64,000 bases of DNA from JBCBGF01 sp039193455. Lineage in GTDB: Bacteria; Pseudomonadota; Alphaproteobacteria; Rhodobacterales; Rhodobacteraceae. Below, in pieces: positions 1-7,371 of the stretch. The notes under the pieces were generated by a model. The model searched no databases. It was not told where the DNA came from and worked only from the letters and a program-made list of their open reading frames with translations. Location of the stretch: the NCBI GenBank assembly GCA_039193455.1, contig JBCCWO010000013.1:26474-90473 (forward strand), read 5' to 3'. Position 1 is the stretch's first letter. Each line of letters opens with the position of its first letter. The position numbers were made by a program, and so were the translations under genes.

Positions 1-584
1 GGGCAACCGTGATCGCCGTCGCGCCACAGGCCACGCTCGACCCCGCAGTTGCGCTCTGGGATGACCGCTTCGTCGGCCTCCGCCGCACCGATTTCACCTC
101 GCGCTACGGCTATGCGCCCGAGATGCTCGAAGCCGCGGACAAGGCCTACATCGTCTACGATCCGACGGTCGAGCTTGACGCAATGCACGCCGCGCTCTTT
201 CGCGGACCGCAGGTTGCGCATATCCGGTACCGCCACGGCGGCATCCATATCGGGGCCGATCTGCAAGCCATGGATATCTGGGGCGAGCTGTTCAGCCGCG
301 CCGCCGAGGGCACGCTGTCCGAAGCCGACTTCCACAGCGCGTTGCGCCGCCGCCGCGATCACCTGCCCTATCTGCGCAACCTGCTGAACCGGGTCCATAT
401 CGAGGATCGCGACTGGCTGGTCGCGTTGCTCTGCCGGGCGGTCCTGCGCACCCATGACGCCCCGCGCTTTCGCCATCACCTGGAGCTCAGCGAGCACAAA
501 TTGTCGATTGAGGGGCGCCAGCTCCCGCCGCAGCGCAAGCGGCGCAGCGCGGCACACCGCCTGCCCGAGCTGCGCAGCTCATAG
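1..584 (+). CDS. Hypothetical protein, 5' truncated by window edge
   Basis: The reading frame is open at the left edge. A GTG at position 9 could be a start, but the frame continues upstream, so this is probably the C-terminal portion of a longer protein (at least 191 residues visible). I do not recognise the family. The visible part is rich in charged residues, with a basic tail (QRKRR near residue 175), no obvious membrane segment and no catalytic motif I can name. It converges on ureG: its TAG stop (582-584) overlaps the opposing ureG stop (579-581), so it belongs to a different transcription unit from urease. The coding call rests on an uninterrupted frame with codon use like its neighbours. 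Confidence 0.6.
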   Translation, partial: ATVIAVAPQATLDPAVALWDDRFVGLRRTDFTSRYGYAPEMLEAADKAYIVYDPTVELDAMHAALFRGPQVAHIRYRHGGIHIGADLQAMDIWGELFSRAAEGTLSEADFHSALRRRRDHLPYLRNLLNRVHIEDRDWLVALLCRAVLRTHDAPRFRHHLELSEHKLSIEGRQLPPQRKRRSAAHRLPELRSS

Positions 585-1190
585 CCCGCCCTCCCGCTTC
601 AGAAAATCAACGATCTGCTCCACCCCGCGCCCATCGCGCAGGGCGGCCATGACATAGGGGCGCGGGCCCCGCGCCGCCTTGGTATCATCCTCCAGCATCA
701 CGGGATCGACGCCCACATGCGGGGCCAGATCTGTCTTGTTCACCACCAACAGATCGGATCGCGCGACCCCCGGCCCCTTCTTGCGCGGAATGTCCTGACC
801 CGCCGCCGTATCGATCACATACAGCGTCAGATCGGCCAGTTCCGGGCTGAAGGTGGCGGCCAGATTGTCGCCGCCCGATTCGATGAAGATGACATCAAGA
901 TCGGGGATCTCCTCCCGAAACGCGGCAACGGCGGCCAGGTTGATCGAGGCATCCTCGCGAATGGCAGTATGCGGGCAGCCCCCCGTCTCGACCCCCCGGA
1001 TCCGGTCCAATGGCAGGATCTGAGCGCGCATCAGAAACTCGGCATCTTCGCGCGTGTAGATATCATTGGTGATGACCGCCACGGAATAGTCGGGCTGCAA
1101 GGCCTGGCACAGCGCCGCCGTCAGTGTCGTCTTGCCCGCCCCGACCGGGCCACCGATGCCGACCCGCAAGGGTCCGTTTGCCTGGGTCAT
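579..1190 (-). CDS. ureG: Urease accessory GTPase UreG
   Basis: UreG is the SIMIBI-class GTPase that drives nickel insertion into apo-urease together with UreD, UreE and UreF in the cytoplasm. The 203-residue product has the family length. A P-loop of the form GGPVGAGKT lies at residues 13-21, and the nickel-binding Cys-Pro-His motif follows at 72-74 (GGCPH). DLLVVNKTD near residue 145 is the guanine-specificity motif. The start ATG overlaps the ureF stop by 4 bp (ATGA), so the two are translationally coupled. It is the last gene of the minus-strand urease locus. Identification is secure. Confidence 0.97.
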   Translation of the reverse strand: MTQANGPLRVGIGGPVGAGKTTLTAALCQALQPDYSVAVITNDIYTREDAEFLMRAQILPLDRIRGVETGGCPHTAIREDASINLAAVAAFREEIPDLDVIFIESGGDNLAATFSPELADLTLYVIDTAAGQDIPRKKGPGVARSDLLVVNKTDLAPHVGVDPVMLEDDTKAARGPRPYVMAALRDGRGVEQIVDFLKREGGL

Positions 1191-1825
1191 GTCTTAAACA
1201 CCCTTACGTCCATCGTCTCATGCGCCATGGCCGCCAGATCCGCACCCGGCACACCGCTCGTGATATCGGCCACCGGGGTCGCCGTCGCCTCTGCCGCCAC
1301 CTGCAGGATCTTTGGATGCAGGGCTTGCAAAACGCCCTGCCCCGCGCTTTGGCCCAGCGGGATGAACCGCACGGCCCCGGCAACAAGGTTCGCGGTAAAG
1401 CTCTGCAGGTACAGCGCCGCAACCTGCGCCGGCGCCAGCCCAAGCGTCCGGGCCGCCCGGCCCACAGCCACGGGCAACGCCGCGGGCGGGTGCGCCGTTC
1501 CCGTCAGCGCATTCGTCGCCTCGGTAAACGCCTGCCCCTGTTCGACCGTTTCCGCTAAACGCTCGCGCGACGGCGCCAGCGCGCGGGCAAGGCCATCAAG
1601 CGCGGTCCAGTCCGCCGCGTCGTCCAGCGCCGCGCACAGTAGGATCGCGTCCGCCCGGCCGCTGCCGCGCAAAAGAACGTCGGTCAGCCAGGCTTCCAAC
1701 GCGTCCGCATCGCTCACCGCCCCGGCCGCGATCGCCTGCTCCAGCCCGTGGGAGTAGGCAAAGCCCCCCACCGGAAAGGCGGGTGACAGCCACTGGGTCA
1801 GCGACAGCAAGGCGCTGTCAGTCAT
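1187..1825 (-). CDS. ureF: Urease accessory protein UreF
   Basis: UreF is the all-helical scaffold that joins UreD to UreG and acts in nickel insertion and carbamylation of urease. The product from the chosen start is 212 residues. The hallmark N-terminal region reads LTQWLSPAFPVGGFAYSHGL, as in known UreF proteins. The frame is open further upstream (to 1915), but the ATG at 1825 places the conserved region about ten residues in and overlaps ureE by only 8 bp, so I chose it. Its own stop overlaps the ureG start (ATGA). Confidence 0.94.
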   Translation of the reverse strand: MTDSALLSLTQWLSPAFPVGGFAYSHGLEQAIAAGAVSDADALEAWLTDVLLRGSGRADAILLCAALDDAADWTALDGLARALAPSRERLAETVEQGQAFTEATNALTGTAHPPAALPVAVGRAARTLGLAPAQVAALYLQSFTANLVAGAVRFIPLGQSAGQGVLQALHPKILQVAAEATATPVADITSGVPGADLAAMAHETMDVRVFKT

Positions 1826-2276
1826 GGGAATGGCTGTGTCCAAAGGTGCGCCCGTGCCCATAGGCCCCGCCTTCGGGCGCAAAGGGTTCGGTGACCGGGC
1901 GGAGCGTGGCGCCAAGCTGCTTCAACATATCGGCCAGCACATGGTCGTCGCGGATCAGCAGGCGCTCGCCTTCGATCTTGCAGGGCGTATGGCGGTTCCC
2001 GATATGCCAGGCCAGGCGCGGCAGATCGCCCGTCACCTCCAACAGTGCCTCGGGCGCGGCCTCGACCGCAACCGTGCCATTGTCGTCCAAATCGAAACAA
2101 TCCCCGGCATTCAGCGAGATTGTTTCCGCAAGATCCACAAGGAATTCAACGCCCTTGGCGCTGATCAACCGCCGGCGCCGGATCAGCCGCGCCTCGTAGT
2201 CAAGCGCAACCGTGTCGGTCGCGTCGTGGCAATGGTGCACCGCGTGCACACGGGGAAGTGGTGTCGTCTCGGCCAT
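1818..2276 (-). CDS. ureE: Urease nickel metallochaperone UreE
   Basis: UreE binds Ni(II) and hands it to the UreG/UreF/UreD complex. The protein is 152 residues with an N-terminal peptide-binding-like half and a C-terminal metal-binding half. The C-terminus ends in a short His-rich tail (GHGRTFGHSHSHD), which in this family adds extra nickel sites; it is much shorter than the tail of Klebsiella UreE. The ATG at 2276 is the only good start, although I see no strong Shine-Dalgarno. The gene overlaps ureF by 8 bp. A 93-bp gap separates it from the upstream 79-aa gene. Confidence 0.95.
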   Translation of the reverse strand: MAETTPLPRVHAVHHCHDATDTVALDYEARLIRRRRLISAKGVEFLVDLAETISLNAGDCFDLDDNGTVAVEAAPEALLEVTGDLPRLAWHIGNRHTPCKIEGERLLIRDDHVLADMLKQLGATLRPVTEPFAPEGGAYGHGRTFGHSHSHD

Positions 2277-2369
2277 AACGGCGGCATCAAACGCCGCCCG
2301 TGCGACAATGGCAAGGGACCCGCTGGCACAGGGCCGCGCAGGCGGTTCCGGCGCCTAAGAAACGTGCAG

Positions 2370-2609
2370 TTACGGGTGTGCGCAGGTCCCGAACAGATCA
2401 CGGAAAACGAAGGCCGGGATGTCCCGCCGATGCAGCCCGATCAACGCCAGCTCCGCGTCGCTTTTAGCATTGAACCAGCACAGGATCTCTTTGCGCTCGC
2501 GCTTTAAGGAATAGGCGTTAATCCCTAATCCCATTGACAAAAAATAGTTGTCCAGGCGCGATTCAAGCGCCGGGGTGAAACTCACATCCAAATCAAACTG
2601 CTCAGCCAT
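2370..2609 (-). CDS. Small hypothetical protein in urease locus (79 aa)
   Basis: A 79-residue acidic soluble protein of unknown function, beginning MAEQFDLDVSFTPALESRLD. There is no signal peptide or membrane helix. The frame extends upstream to 2684, but the ATG at 2609 has AGAGG at SD distance and avoids a Cys/Arg-rich artefactual N-terminus. A plausible promoter (2656-2684) lies just upstream, so this gene may begin the transcript that carries ureE, ureF and ureG. I do not recognise the family. Its position suggests, but does not show, a link to nickel or urease maturation. Confidence 0.7.
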   Translation of the reverse strand: MAEQFDLDVSFTPALESRLDNYFLSMGLGINAYSLKRERKEILCWFNAKSDAELALIGLHRRDIPAFVFRDLFGTCAHP

Positions 2610-2655
2610 CGGAAACCTCTTATCCAGCAGGGGTCGGGTTTCCTCCCTTGGACAC

Positions 2656-2684
2656 AGCCTAGCGCGCGACGCGCAGCCGACCAA
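2656..2684 (-). promoter_or_regulatory. Candidate sigma-70 promoter before the 79-aa gene and ureEFG
   Basis: On the minus strand, TTGGTC (2684-2679) and TAGGCT (2661-2656) are separated by 17 bp. This fits an alphaproteobacterial housekeeping promoter. It would give a leader of about 40 nt before the ATG at 2609. It lies just after the lipoprotein gene and downstream of the DUF1127 terminator, where a new promoter would be needed. No experimental support is available. Confidence 0.4.
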
Positions 2685-2734
2685 GAAAATCGTGTTTTGG
2701 GCGGCAAATACCTGCGCGCACCGGGGGCCAGTGC

Positions 2735-3040
2735 CTAGCAGATATACCCGCGCGCCTGAACGAACAGCGCATCGGGGTCGCCCAGCCCCCCGCTTTCAAA
2801 CACGATGGTGTTCGCACCGTCTTCTTGCGCATTGGCCATCGTCTCGTTGCGGGCAAATTCCATCGCCTGCTCGCCCACAACGGGGCCGAAAACGCCAGGC
2901 GTGGTGGTGTAGATCTTCGTCGGGGTGCAGGCCGCCACCTCTTCGGCGCTGGCCACGTTCATCGCCGGGGCACCGTCCAGGCCCGGCGACGGATCGCAGG
3001 CGGCAAGTGCAAGCGGTGCAAGAACAAGAAGATAGCGCAT
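2735..3040 (-). CDS. Small lipoprotein, DUF4156-like
   Basis: A 101-residue exported lipoprotein. The ATG at 3040 gives a classic type II signal peptide, MRYLLVLAPLALAAC, with the lipidated Cys at residue 15. The mature part is short, contains two further cysteines (one in AACTPT, one at the C-terminal GYIC) and resembles small DUF4156-type lipoproteins that carry a VTxxG/ANTI-like core (here DGANTIVFES). The frame is open upstream to 3097, but the lipobox fixes the start. Its function and any role in urease are unknown. Confidence 0.8.
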   Translation of the reverse strand: MRYLLVLAPLALAACDPSPGLDGAPAMNVASAEEVAACTPTKIYTTTPGVFGPVVGEQAMEFARNETMANAQEDGANTIVFESGGLGDPDALFVQARGYIC

Positions 3041-3076
3041 GATCGGCCCCTGTTGGCTGCGTTGGATCACCCTGCG

Positions 3077-3108
3077 CAAAAGGCCCGCCCCTGGCAAGGG
3101 ACGGGCCT
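3077..3108 (-). terminator. Rho-independent terminator after the DUF1127 gene
   Basis: On the minus strand AGGCCCG...CGGGCCT forms a 7-bp GC stem extended by CCC/GGG across a one-base bulge, with loop TTGCCAG, and is followed directly by TTTT. It starts 26 nt past the stop of the DUF1127 micro-gene. The GC stem plus U-tract is textbook. It separates that gene from the downstream lipoprotein, ureE, ureF and ureG. Confidence 0.75.
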
Positions 3109-3133
3109 GGTCATGCGCAATCGGTCGCTTGCT

Positions 3134-3292
3134 TTACAGCGCGCCGATACCGGTGACGTAGTGCCGGGTCAGCTCTTCGCGGCGCAGGCCACGGGCGGCC
3201 AGGTCACGATCAGACATCGAAAACAGCGCCTCATAGCGGTTATTGGTGTTCAGAATGGCAAGCATTGCGCCAAGACGGGAAAGGCTGCTCAT
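3134..3292 (-). CDS. DUF1127 (YjiS-like) micro-protein, 52 aa
   Basis: A 52-codon gene from ATG 3292 to TAA 3134. Its C-terminal half, MSDRDLAARGLRREELTRH, is the hallmark of small alphaproteobacterial DUF1127 proteins (LxxLSDRxLxDIGLxRxEI type). GGAG sits 8 nt before the ATG. In other alphaproteobacteria such proteins have been tied to RNA handling and to phosphate or stress physiology; nothing here shows its role. It sits between ureC and the lipoprotein, is preceded by a 7-9-7 inverted repeat and ends in its own terminator, so it looks like an independent unit. Confidence 0.85.
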   Translation of the reverse strand: MSSLSRLGAMLAILNTNNRYEALFSMSDRDLAARGLRREELTRHYVTGIGAL

Positions 3293-3305
3293 GGGGCGGC
3301 TCCAG

Positions 3306-3328
3306 GGTCAAAGGTGGTTCGTTTGACC
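3306..3328. promoter_or_regulatory. 7-9-7 inverted repeat upstream of DUF1127 gene
   Basis: GGTCAAA (3306-3312) and TTTGACC (3322-3328) are perfect inverted repeats separated by 9 bp. They end 14 bp before the DUF1127 ATG and lie just upstream of its Shine-Dalgarno. This could be a dimeric repressor operator or a leader hairpin that controls ribosome access. The arms also contain TTGACC on the minus strand, which may double as a -35 element. Confidence 0.4.
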
Positions 3329-3407
3329 GGCATGTGGCCCTGTCCGCCGTCTCTGACAAGCCGGAGTTCTGGCAATCCCGCCTTGCAGCGGATGCATGGC
3401 TTGGAAA

Positions 3408-5117
3408 TCAGAACATAAAATACCGCTGCGCCATCGGCAGCTCTTTCGCCGGCTCGCAGGTCAAAAGCGCCCCATCGGCGCGCACTTCATAGGTCTCGGG
3501 ATCAACCTCGACCTCCGGCGTCCGATCGTTAAGCACCATGTCTTTCTTGCCAATCCCGCGCGTGTTCTCGACGGCGACGACATCCTTGGCAAGCCCCAGC
3601 ACATCCCCGACCCCCTGGTCCGCCGCGACGGCCGATACAAAGGTCACCGCCGAGTTTTCCAGCGCCCGCCCAAAGGCCCCGAACATGGGCCGCGAATAGA
3701 CCGGCTGCGGCGTTGGGATCGACGCGTTGGGATCCCCCATCTGGGCACAGGCAATCGTGCCCCCGATCAGCACCATCTCGGGCTTCACGCCAAAGAACGC
3801 CGGGTTCCACAGGCACAGATCCGCCCGCTTGCCCTCTTCAATGCTGCCAATCTGGGTGGAAATCCCATGCGCAATCGCGGGGTTGATCGTGTACTTCGCC
3901 ACATAGCGGCGCACGCGCAGGTTATCGTTCTCGCCGGTTTCTTCGGCCAGCCGCCCGCGCTGCTTCTTCATCTTATCGGCGGTCTGCCAGGTGCGGATGA
4001 TCACCTCACCCACCCGGCCCATCGCCTGACTGTCCGAGGCGATGATCGAAAACGCGCCCATGTCGTGCAGGATGTCTTCGGCCGCAATCGTTTCCTTCCG
4101 GATCCGGCTTTCGGCAAAGGCCACATCCTCGGGGATCGATTTGTCGAGGTGATGACAGACCATGAGCATATCCAGATGCTCTTCCAGCGTGTTCACCGTG
4201 TAAGGCCGCGTGGGGTTGGTCGACGACGGCAACACATGGTCCAGCCCGCAAACCTTGATGATATCGGGCGCATGGCCGCCCCCCGCCCCTTCGGTGTGGA
4301 AGGCATGGATCGTCCGGCCCTTCATCGCCGCCACGGTGTTCTCAACAAACCCGCTCTCGTTCAGCGTGTCGGTGTGGATCATCACCTGCACGTCCATCTC
4401 ATCGGCGACCGACAGACAGCAATCGATGGCCGCGGGCGTCGTGCCCCAATCCTCGTGCAGCTTCATCGCACAAGCCCCACCCTCGACCATCTCGACCAAC
4501 GCGGCGGGCTGGCTGGCATTGCCCTTGCAAGACAGCCCGAAATTCATCGGAAACGCATCAAGCGCCTGCAGCATCCGCCCGATATGCCAGGGCCCCGGAG
4601 TACAGGTCGTGGCCAGCGTGCCATGCGCAGGCCCGGTGCCACCGCCCAGCATAGTGGTCAGCCCCGAATGCAACGCATCCTCGATCTGTTGCGGACAGAT
4701 GAAGTGAATATGCGCGTCAAACCCGCCAGCGGTCAGGATCCGCCCCTCGCCCGCAATCGCCTCGGTCCCCGGTCCTATGATGATGTCGACGCCCGGCTGC
4801 GTATCGGGGTTGCCCGCCTTGCCGATCTTGGCGATCCGCCCGTCCTTCAGCCCGACGTCAGCCTTATAGATCCCCGTATGATCCACGATCAGCGCGTTGG
4901 TGATGACGGTATCGACCGCGCCCTCCGCCCGCGTGACCTGGCTTTGCCCCATCCCGTCGCGGATCACCTTGCCGCCGCCGAACTTCACCTCTTCGCCGTA
5001 GGTGGTGAGGTCCTTCTCCACCTCGATGATCAGATCGGTATCGGCCAGCCGGACCTTGTCGCCCGTGGTCGGGCCGTACATGTCGGCATAGGCGGCGCGG
5101 GAGATTTGGGTGGGCAT
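3408..5117 (-). CDS. ureC: Urease alpha (catalytic) subunit UreC
   Basis: UreC hydrolyses urea to ammonia and carbamate at a di-nickel site. All metal ligands are visible: H136 and H138 (DAHIHF), the carbamylated lysine K219 (AMKLHEDWG), H248 (MIHTD), H274 (HAFHTEGAGG) and D362 (ASDSQAMG). The mobile-flap Cys-His is at C321-H322. At 569 residues it is full length, with the usual C-terminus ending RYFMF. In this locus the GNAT gene lies between ureB and ureC, 13 bp upstream of this start. ureABC is therefore split, unlike the usual contiguous order. Confidence 0.98.
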   Translation of the reverse strand: MPTQISRAAYADMYGPTTGDKVRLADTDLIIEVEKDLTTYGEEVKFGGGKVIRDGMGQSQVTRAEGAVDTVITNALIVDHTGIYKADVGLKDGRIAKIGKAGNPDTQPGVDIIIGPGTEAIAGEGRILTAGGFDAHIHFICPQQIEDALHSGLTTMLGGGTGPAHGTLATTCTPGPWHIGRMLQALDAFPMNFGLSCKGNASQPAALVEMVEGGACAMKLHEDWGTTPAAIDCCLSVADEMDVQVMIHTDTLNESGFVENTVAAMKGRTIHAFHTEGAGGGHAPDIIKVCGLDHVLPSSTNPTRPYTVNTLEEHLDMLMVCHHLDKSIPEDVAFAESRIRKETIAAEDILHDMGAFSIIASDSQAMGRVGEVIIRTWQTADKMKKQRGRLAEETGENDNLRVRRYVAKYTINPAIAHGISTQIGSIEEGKRADLCLWNPAFFGVKPEMVLIGGTIACAQMGDPNASIPTPQPVYSRPMFGAFGRALENSAVTFVSAVAADQGVGDVLGLAKDVVAVENTRGIGKKDMVLNDRTPEVEVDPETYEVRADGALLTCEPAKELPMAQRYFMF

Positions 5118-5130
5118 CTGGTCGGCTCCT

Positions 5131-5667
5131 TCAAGTCGGCGGCGCTGGTGCGGTCACAAGCGACCGGCGCATATTCAATACCTTGGGATTGTCGGCGTCA
5201 TAGCGGCCCGGGCGGGCATCGTCTTCAAAGCCAAGTGATCGGTAGAGCGCGACGGCAGCCTGCAGCACGACAAGCGTATCGAGCGTCATCTCTTGAAACC
5301 CCATCTCCCGCGCGCGGTCCATCAGCGCGACACCAAGGGCCCGCCCAAGACCGGTGCCGCGGGCCGCTTCGGTCACGAACATGCGGTTCATTTCACAGTG
5401 ATCGGGCGACTTGGCGGTCAGCATCACGACGCTCAGCAGGCTCCCATCGGGGCCGCGCGCCAGCAGACAATCACCGGCAGGCGGCAGAAAATGCGCCGGG
5501 AAGTCGTCGAACTTCTCGCGCACCTTGTGATCGCGCAGATACGCGTCCACCTCTACACTGTGATCCGGGAACGTTCGAACAAGATCGAAGAACTGCCACG
5601 CCAGCGCGATCGACGCTGCGATATCGTCGGGCGTCCGCGCCAGCCGGATGTGAAAGCGCGGCGTCAA
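5131..5667 (-). CDS. GNAT-family N-acetyltransferase
   Basis: A GNAT-fold acyl-CoA acyltransferase of about 178 residues. The acetyl-CoA-binding motif A appears as RGTGLGRALGVALMDRA, and the C-terminal LYRSLGFEDD is the usual GNAT motif B. The substrate is unknown. The start is uncertain: an ATG at 5727 would overlap the preceding gene by 41 bp and add a Cys/Gly-rich tail, so I prefer the TTG at 5667, which follows that gene's stop by 19 bp. It lies between the helical protein and ureC inside the urease locus. Acetylation of an amine or protein linked to nitrogen use is possible but unproven. Confidence 0.78.
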   Translation of the reverse strand: MTPRFHIRLARTPDDIAASIALAWQFFDLVRTFPDHSVEVDAYLRDHKVREKFDDFPAHFLPPAGDCLLARGPDGSLLSVVMLTAKSPDHCEMNRMFVTEAARGTGLGRALGVALMDRAREMGFQEMTLDTLVVLQAAVALYRSLGFEDDARPGRYDADNPKVLNMRRSLVTAPAPPT

Positions 5668-5686
5668 CGGTGTGGTACGCGCGCCG

Positions 5687-5998
5687 TCACGTCCGCCGCA
5701 CCCCCCGCTTCGACAACCGCCGCACATTGGCCCGCGTCTTGCGGCGCAGTGGCCGCATCGCCGCGCGGGCGACCTGATCGGGACTGCGCCCTTTCAGCAT
5801 CGCGTGCGAGGCGACGGCAGCCGCCTCGACAAAGGCTGCGGGTTTCTCGGTAAACATGCGCACCGGCTCGGTTGGGCGGATCGACCAGATGCCCGCCATG
5901 CCCCATAGGCGCAGGGCGACCACCGTCTGCGCCTCGATGGCCAGCCGGGTCGCCTCGATCGAGGCGATCCAGACACCAAAAGGATCAAACCGTCCCAA
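5687..5998 (-). CDS. Small helical phasin-like protein
   Basis: A 103-residue protein predicted to be almost wholly alpha-helical, with a very basic C-terminus (RPLRRKTRANVRRLSKRG). Proteins like this in Rhodobacterales are often labelled antifreeze or phasin-like on weak grounds. I regard the family as uncharacterised. Translation seems to begin at TTG 5998, with AGGGG placed 9 nt upstream. It follows the Ala/Lys/Pro-rich protein by 37 bp, and both combine a short amphipathic helical part with a basic segment, so they may interact. The basic tail could bind nucleic acid or a granule surface. Confidence 0.65.
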   Translation of the reverse strand: MGRFDPFGVWIASIEATRLAIEAQTVVALRLWGMAGIWSIRPTEPVRMFTEKPAAFVEAAAVASHAMLKGRSPDQVARAAMRPLRRKTRANVRRLSKRGVRRT

Positions 5999-6035
5999 CG
6001 CGCGACACCCCTAGCCCTGGCCCGCTCCGACCGAC

Positions 6036-6737
6036 CTAACCCGCATCCGCGATCTTCGATGTCGGCAGATCGGGGGCGAGCGTGATTGGCTTTTTCGCCC
6101 GGGGCGCCTTCGCGGCGGGTTTTGGCTCCGCGGGCTTCGGGGCCGGGGCCGCCTTCGCCGCCGGTTTGGGCGCCGCTTTCACGGGCGCCGCCTTGGCCGC
6201 CGGTGCGGCGGCGGGCTTTGGCGCGGGCTTTGCCGGTGCAGCCTTGGCTGCGGGCTTCGGTGCAGCTTTGGCCACGGGCTTCGGCGCAGCCTTTGCGGCA
6301 GGCTTCGGCGCAGCCTTTACGGCAGGTTTGGGCGCGGCCTTAGCGGCAGGCTTCGGTTTGGCCGCTGGTTTGGCAGTTGTCTTCGCCGCAGGCGTCGCGC
6401 GCTTGGCCGCCGTTTTCGCCGCGGGCTTCGCAGCGGCGGGTTTCGGCAACTCAACCACTTCGGCCTTGGGCTTCGGCGCCGCGCGGGCCGTGCGCTTGGC
6501 CGGAGCCGCGCGCCGGGCCGGTGCCGCTGCCTTACGGCGGGCGGGTGCGGTACTGCGCACCGGTGGCGGTGCAACCGGCGGCATGTCGAAGAACGCGGTG
6601 AACGACACCTTCGGCAGCATCGGATTAAGCTCGGCCGCCGCATCATAGAGCTTCTGGTTCATATCAACCTGCGCTGCGATGATGTCGCCCCAGAATTTCA
6701 CGGGGTTCGAAAACGCCTCCATCGGATTGAAAAACAT
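6036..6737 (-). CDS. Ala/Lys/Pro-repeat protein with phasin-like N-terminus
   Basis: A 233-residue protein in two parts. Residues 1-55 are a conserved, phasin-like amphipathic segment (MFFNPMEAFSNPVKFWGDII). Residues 60-230 are low-complexity repeats of the KAAPKPAA kind, with PAKRTARAA-like basic stretches, resembling histone H1-like tails. The composition explains why relatives are sometimes called antifreeze proteins; there is no real evidence for that activity. It follows ureB by 26 bp. Possible roles are polyhydroxyalkanoate granule or nucleoid association. The tandem DNA repeats make length variation between strains likely. Confidence 0.75.
   Translation of the reverse strand: MFFNPMEAFSNPVKFWGDIIAAQVDMNQKLYDAAAELNPMLPKVSFTAFFDMPPVAPPPVRSTAPARRKAAAPARRAAPAKRTARAAPKPKAEVVELPKPAAAKPAAKTAAKRATPAAKTTAKPAAKPKPAAKAAPKPAVKAAPKPAAKAAPKPVAKAAPKPAAKAAPAKPAPKPAAAPAAKAAPVKAAPKPAAKAAPAPKPAEPKPAAKAPRAKKPITLAPDLPTSKIADAG
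6092..6557 (-). repeat. Degenerate tandem repeats encoding the AKP-rich tail
   Basis: Short imperfect tandem units of about 18-24 bp encode repeated KAAPKPAA-like octapeptides. The opposite strand of the same segment reads as a Gly/Ala-rich open frame, a by-product of the repeat composition rather than a gene. Confidence 0.7.
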
Positions 6738-6763
6738 ATGCCTTATTCCTTTCAGGATCTGCT

Positions 6764-7069
6764 CTAGAGACCGCCCATCACGGCCTGATTGAAACCAAAC
6801 ACCCGGCGCGCGCCCGCAAGCGGCACCAGTTGCACCTCGCGCGTCTGACCGGGTTCGAACCGCACGGCAGTGCCCGCGGCGATATCAAGCCGCATCCCCC
6901 GCGCCGCATCGCGATCAAAGGACAGGCCCGCATTCGTCTCGGCAAAGTGATAGTGGCTGCCCACCTGCACCGGCCGGTCACCAGTGTTCGACACCTCCAG
7001 CCGGATCGCCGCGCGCCCGTCATTCAACGTGATCTCGCCCGCAGCAGGCATCACCTCGCCCGGGATCAT
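6764..7069 (-). CDS. ureB: Urease beta subunit UreB
   Basis: UreB is a small structural subunit of the (UreABC)3 urease. The 101-residue product begins MIPGEVMPAAGEITLN and contains the conserved VGSHYHFAETN and RRVFGFN segments, all typical of UreB. It is a separate polypeptide from UreA, as in most bacteria. Its ATG overlaps the stop of the upstream 97-aa membrane protein (ATGA), so the insertion between ureA and ureB is translationally coupled to ureB. Confidence 0.97.
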   Translation of the reverse strand: MIPGEVMPAAGEITLNDGRAAIRLEVSNTGDRPVQVGSHYHFAETNAGLSFDRDAARGMRLDIAAGTAVRFEPGQTREVQLVPLAGARRVFGFNQAVMGGL

Positions 7070-7359
7070 ACGTCTTCTCCGTAATCCGGTGTGTCGCGCT
7101 TCTGGATGCGGTCGATGATGCGCGGGCCGAACACGCCCAGCGCCGCCCCGACAGCCAGCGCAATGCCCGAGCCGCTGCCAAACACCGCCGCCAAAAGCGA
7201 GGCGGCGACAAGACAGATGGCAAAGGTAAACATCCGCAGTTCCATCGCGGACATCGGCGCCTCGGCCAAAAGGACGCTTTCAAGCGCCTTTTTCACATGC
7301 TCTTCGGCGTAAGGGGCCCCCGCCCCCGCAGCAATTCCTAGAATAACGGTGGCCAGCAT
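7066..7359 (-). CDS. Small membrane protein between ureA and ureB (97 aa)
   Basis: A 97-residue protein with a conserved-looking N-terminus (MLATVILGIAAGAGAPYAEEHVKKALESVLL) and a hydrophobic stretch at about residues 44-80 that would form one or two membrane helices. The charged C-terminus is RIIDRIQKRDTPDYGEDV. I know no function. It starts 12 bp after ureA and its stop overlaps the ureB start, which is good evidence that it is a real, co-translated gene. A membrane link for urease or a small urea-uptake component are conjectures only. Confidence 0.8.
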   Translation of the reverse strand: MLATVILGIAAGAGAPYAEEHVKKALESVLLAEAPMSAMELRMFTFAICLVAASLLAAVFGSGSGIALAVGAALGVFGPRIIDRIQKRDTPDYGEDV

Positions 7360-7371
7360 ATCGCGTCCTCC

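Noticed and set aside
3396..5777. A 793-codon plus-strand open frame
   Set aside because: It is antisense to ureC and the GNAT gene, Arg/Pro/His-rich and without recognisable motifs; a GC-rich third-position shadow.
6082..6648. A Gly/Ala-rich plus-strand protein (FGAGFAGAALAAGFG-like)
   Set aside because: It is the reverse complement of the AKP-repeat gene; the minus frame has a non-repetitive conserved N-terminus and fits the operon.
6852..6861. tRNA T-loop-like GGTTCGAACC
   Set aside because: Inside ureB, with no acceptor stem or anticodon arm around it.
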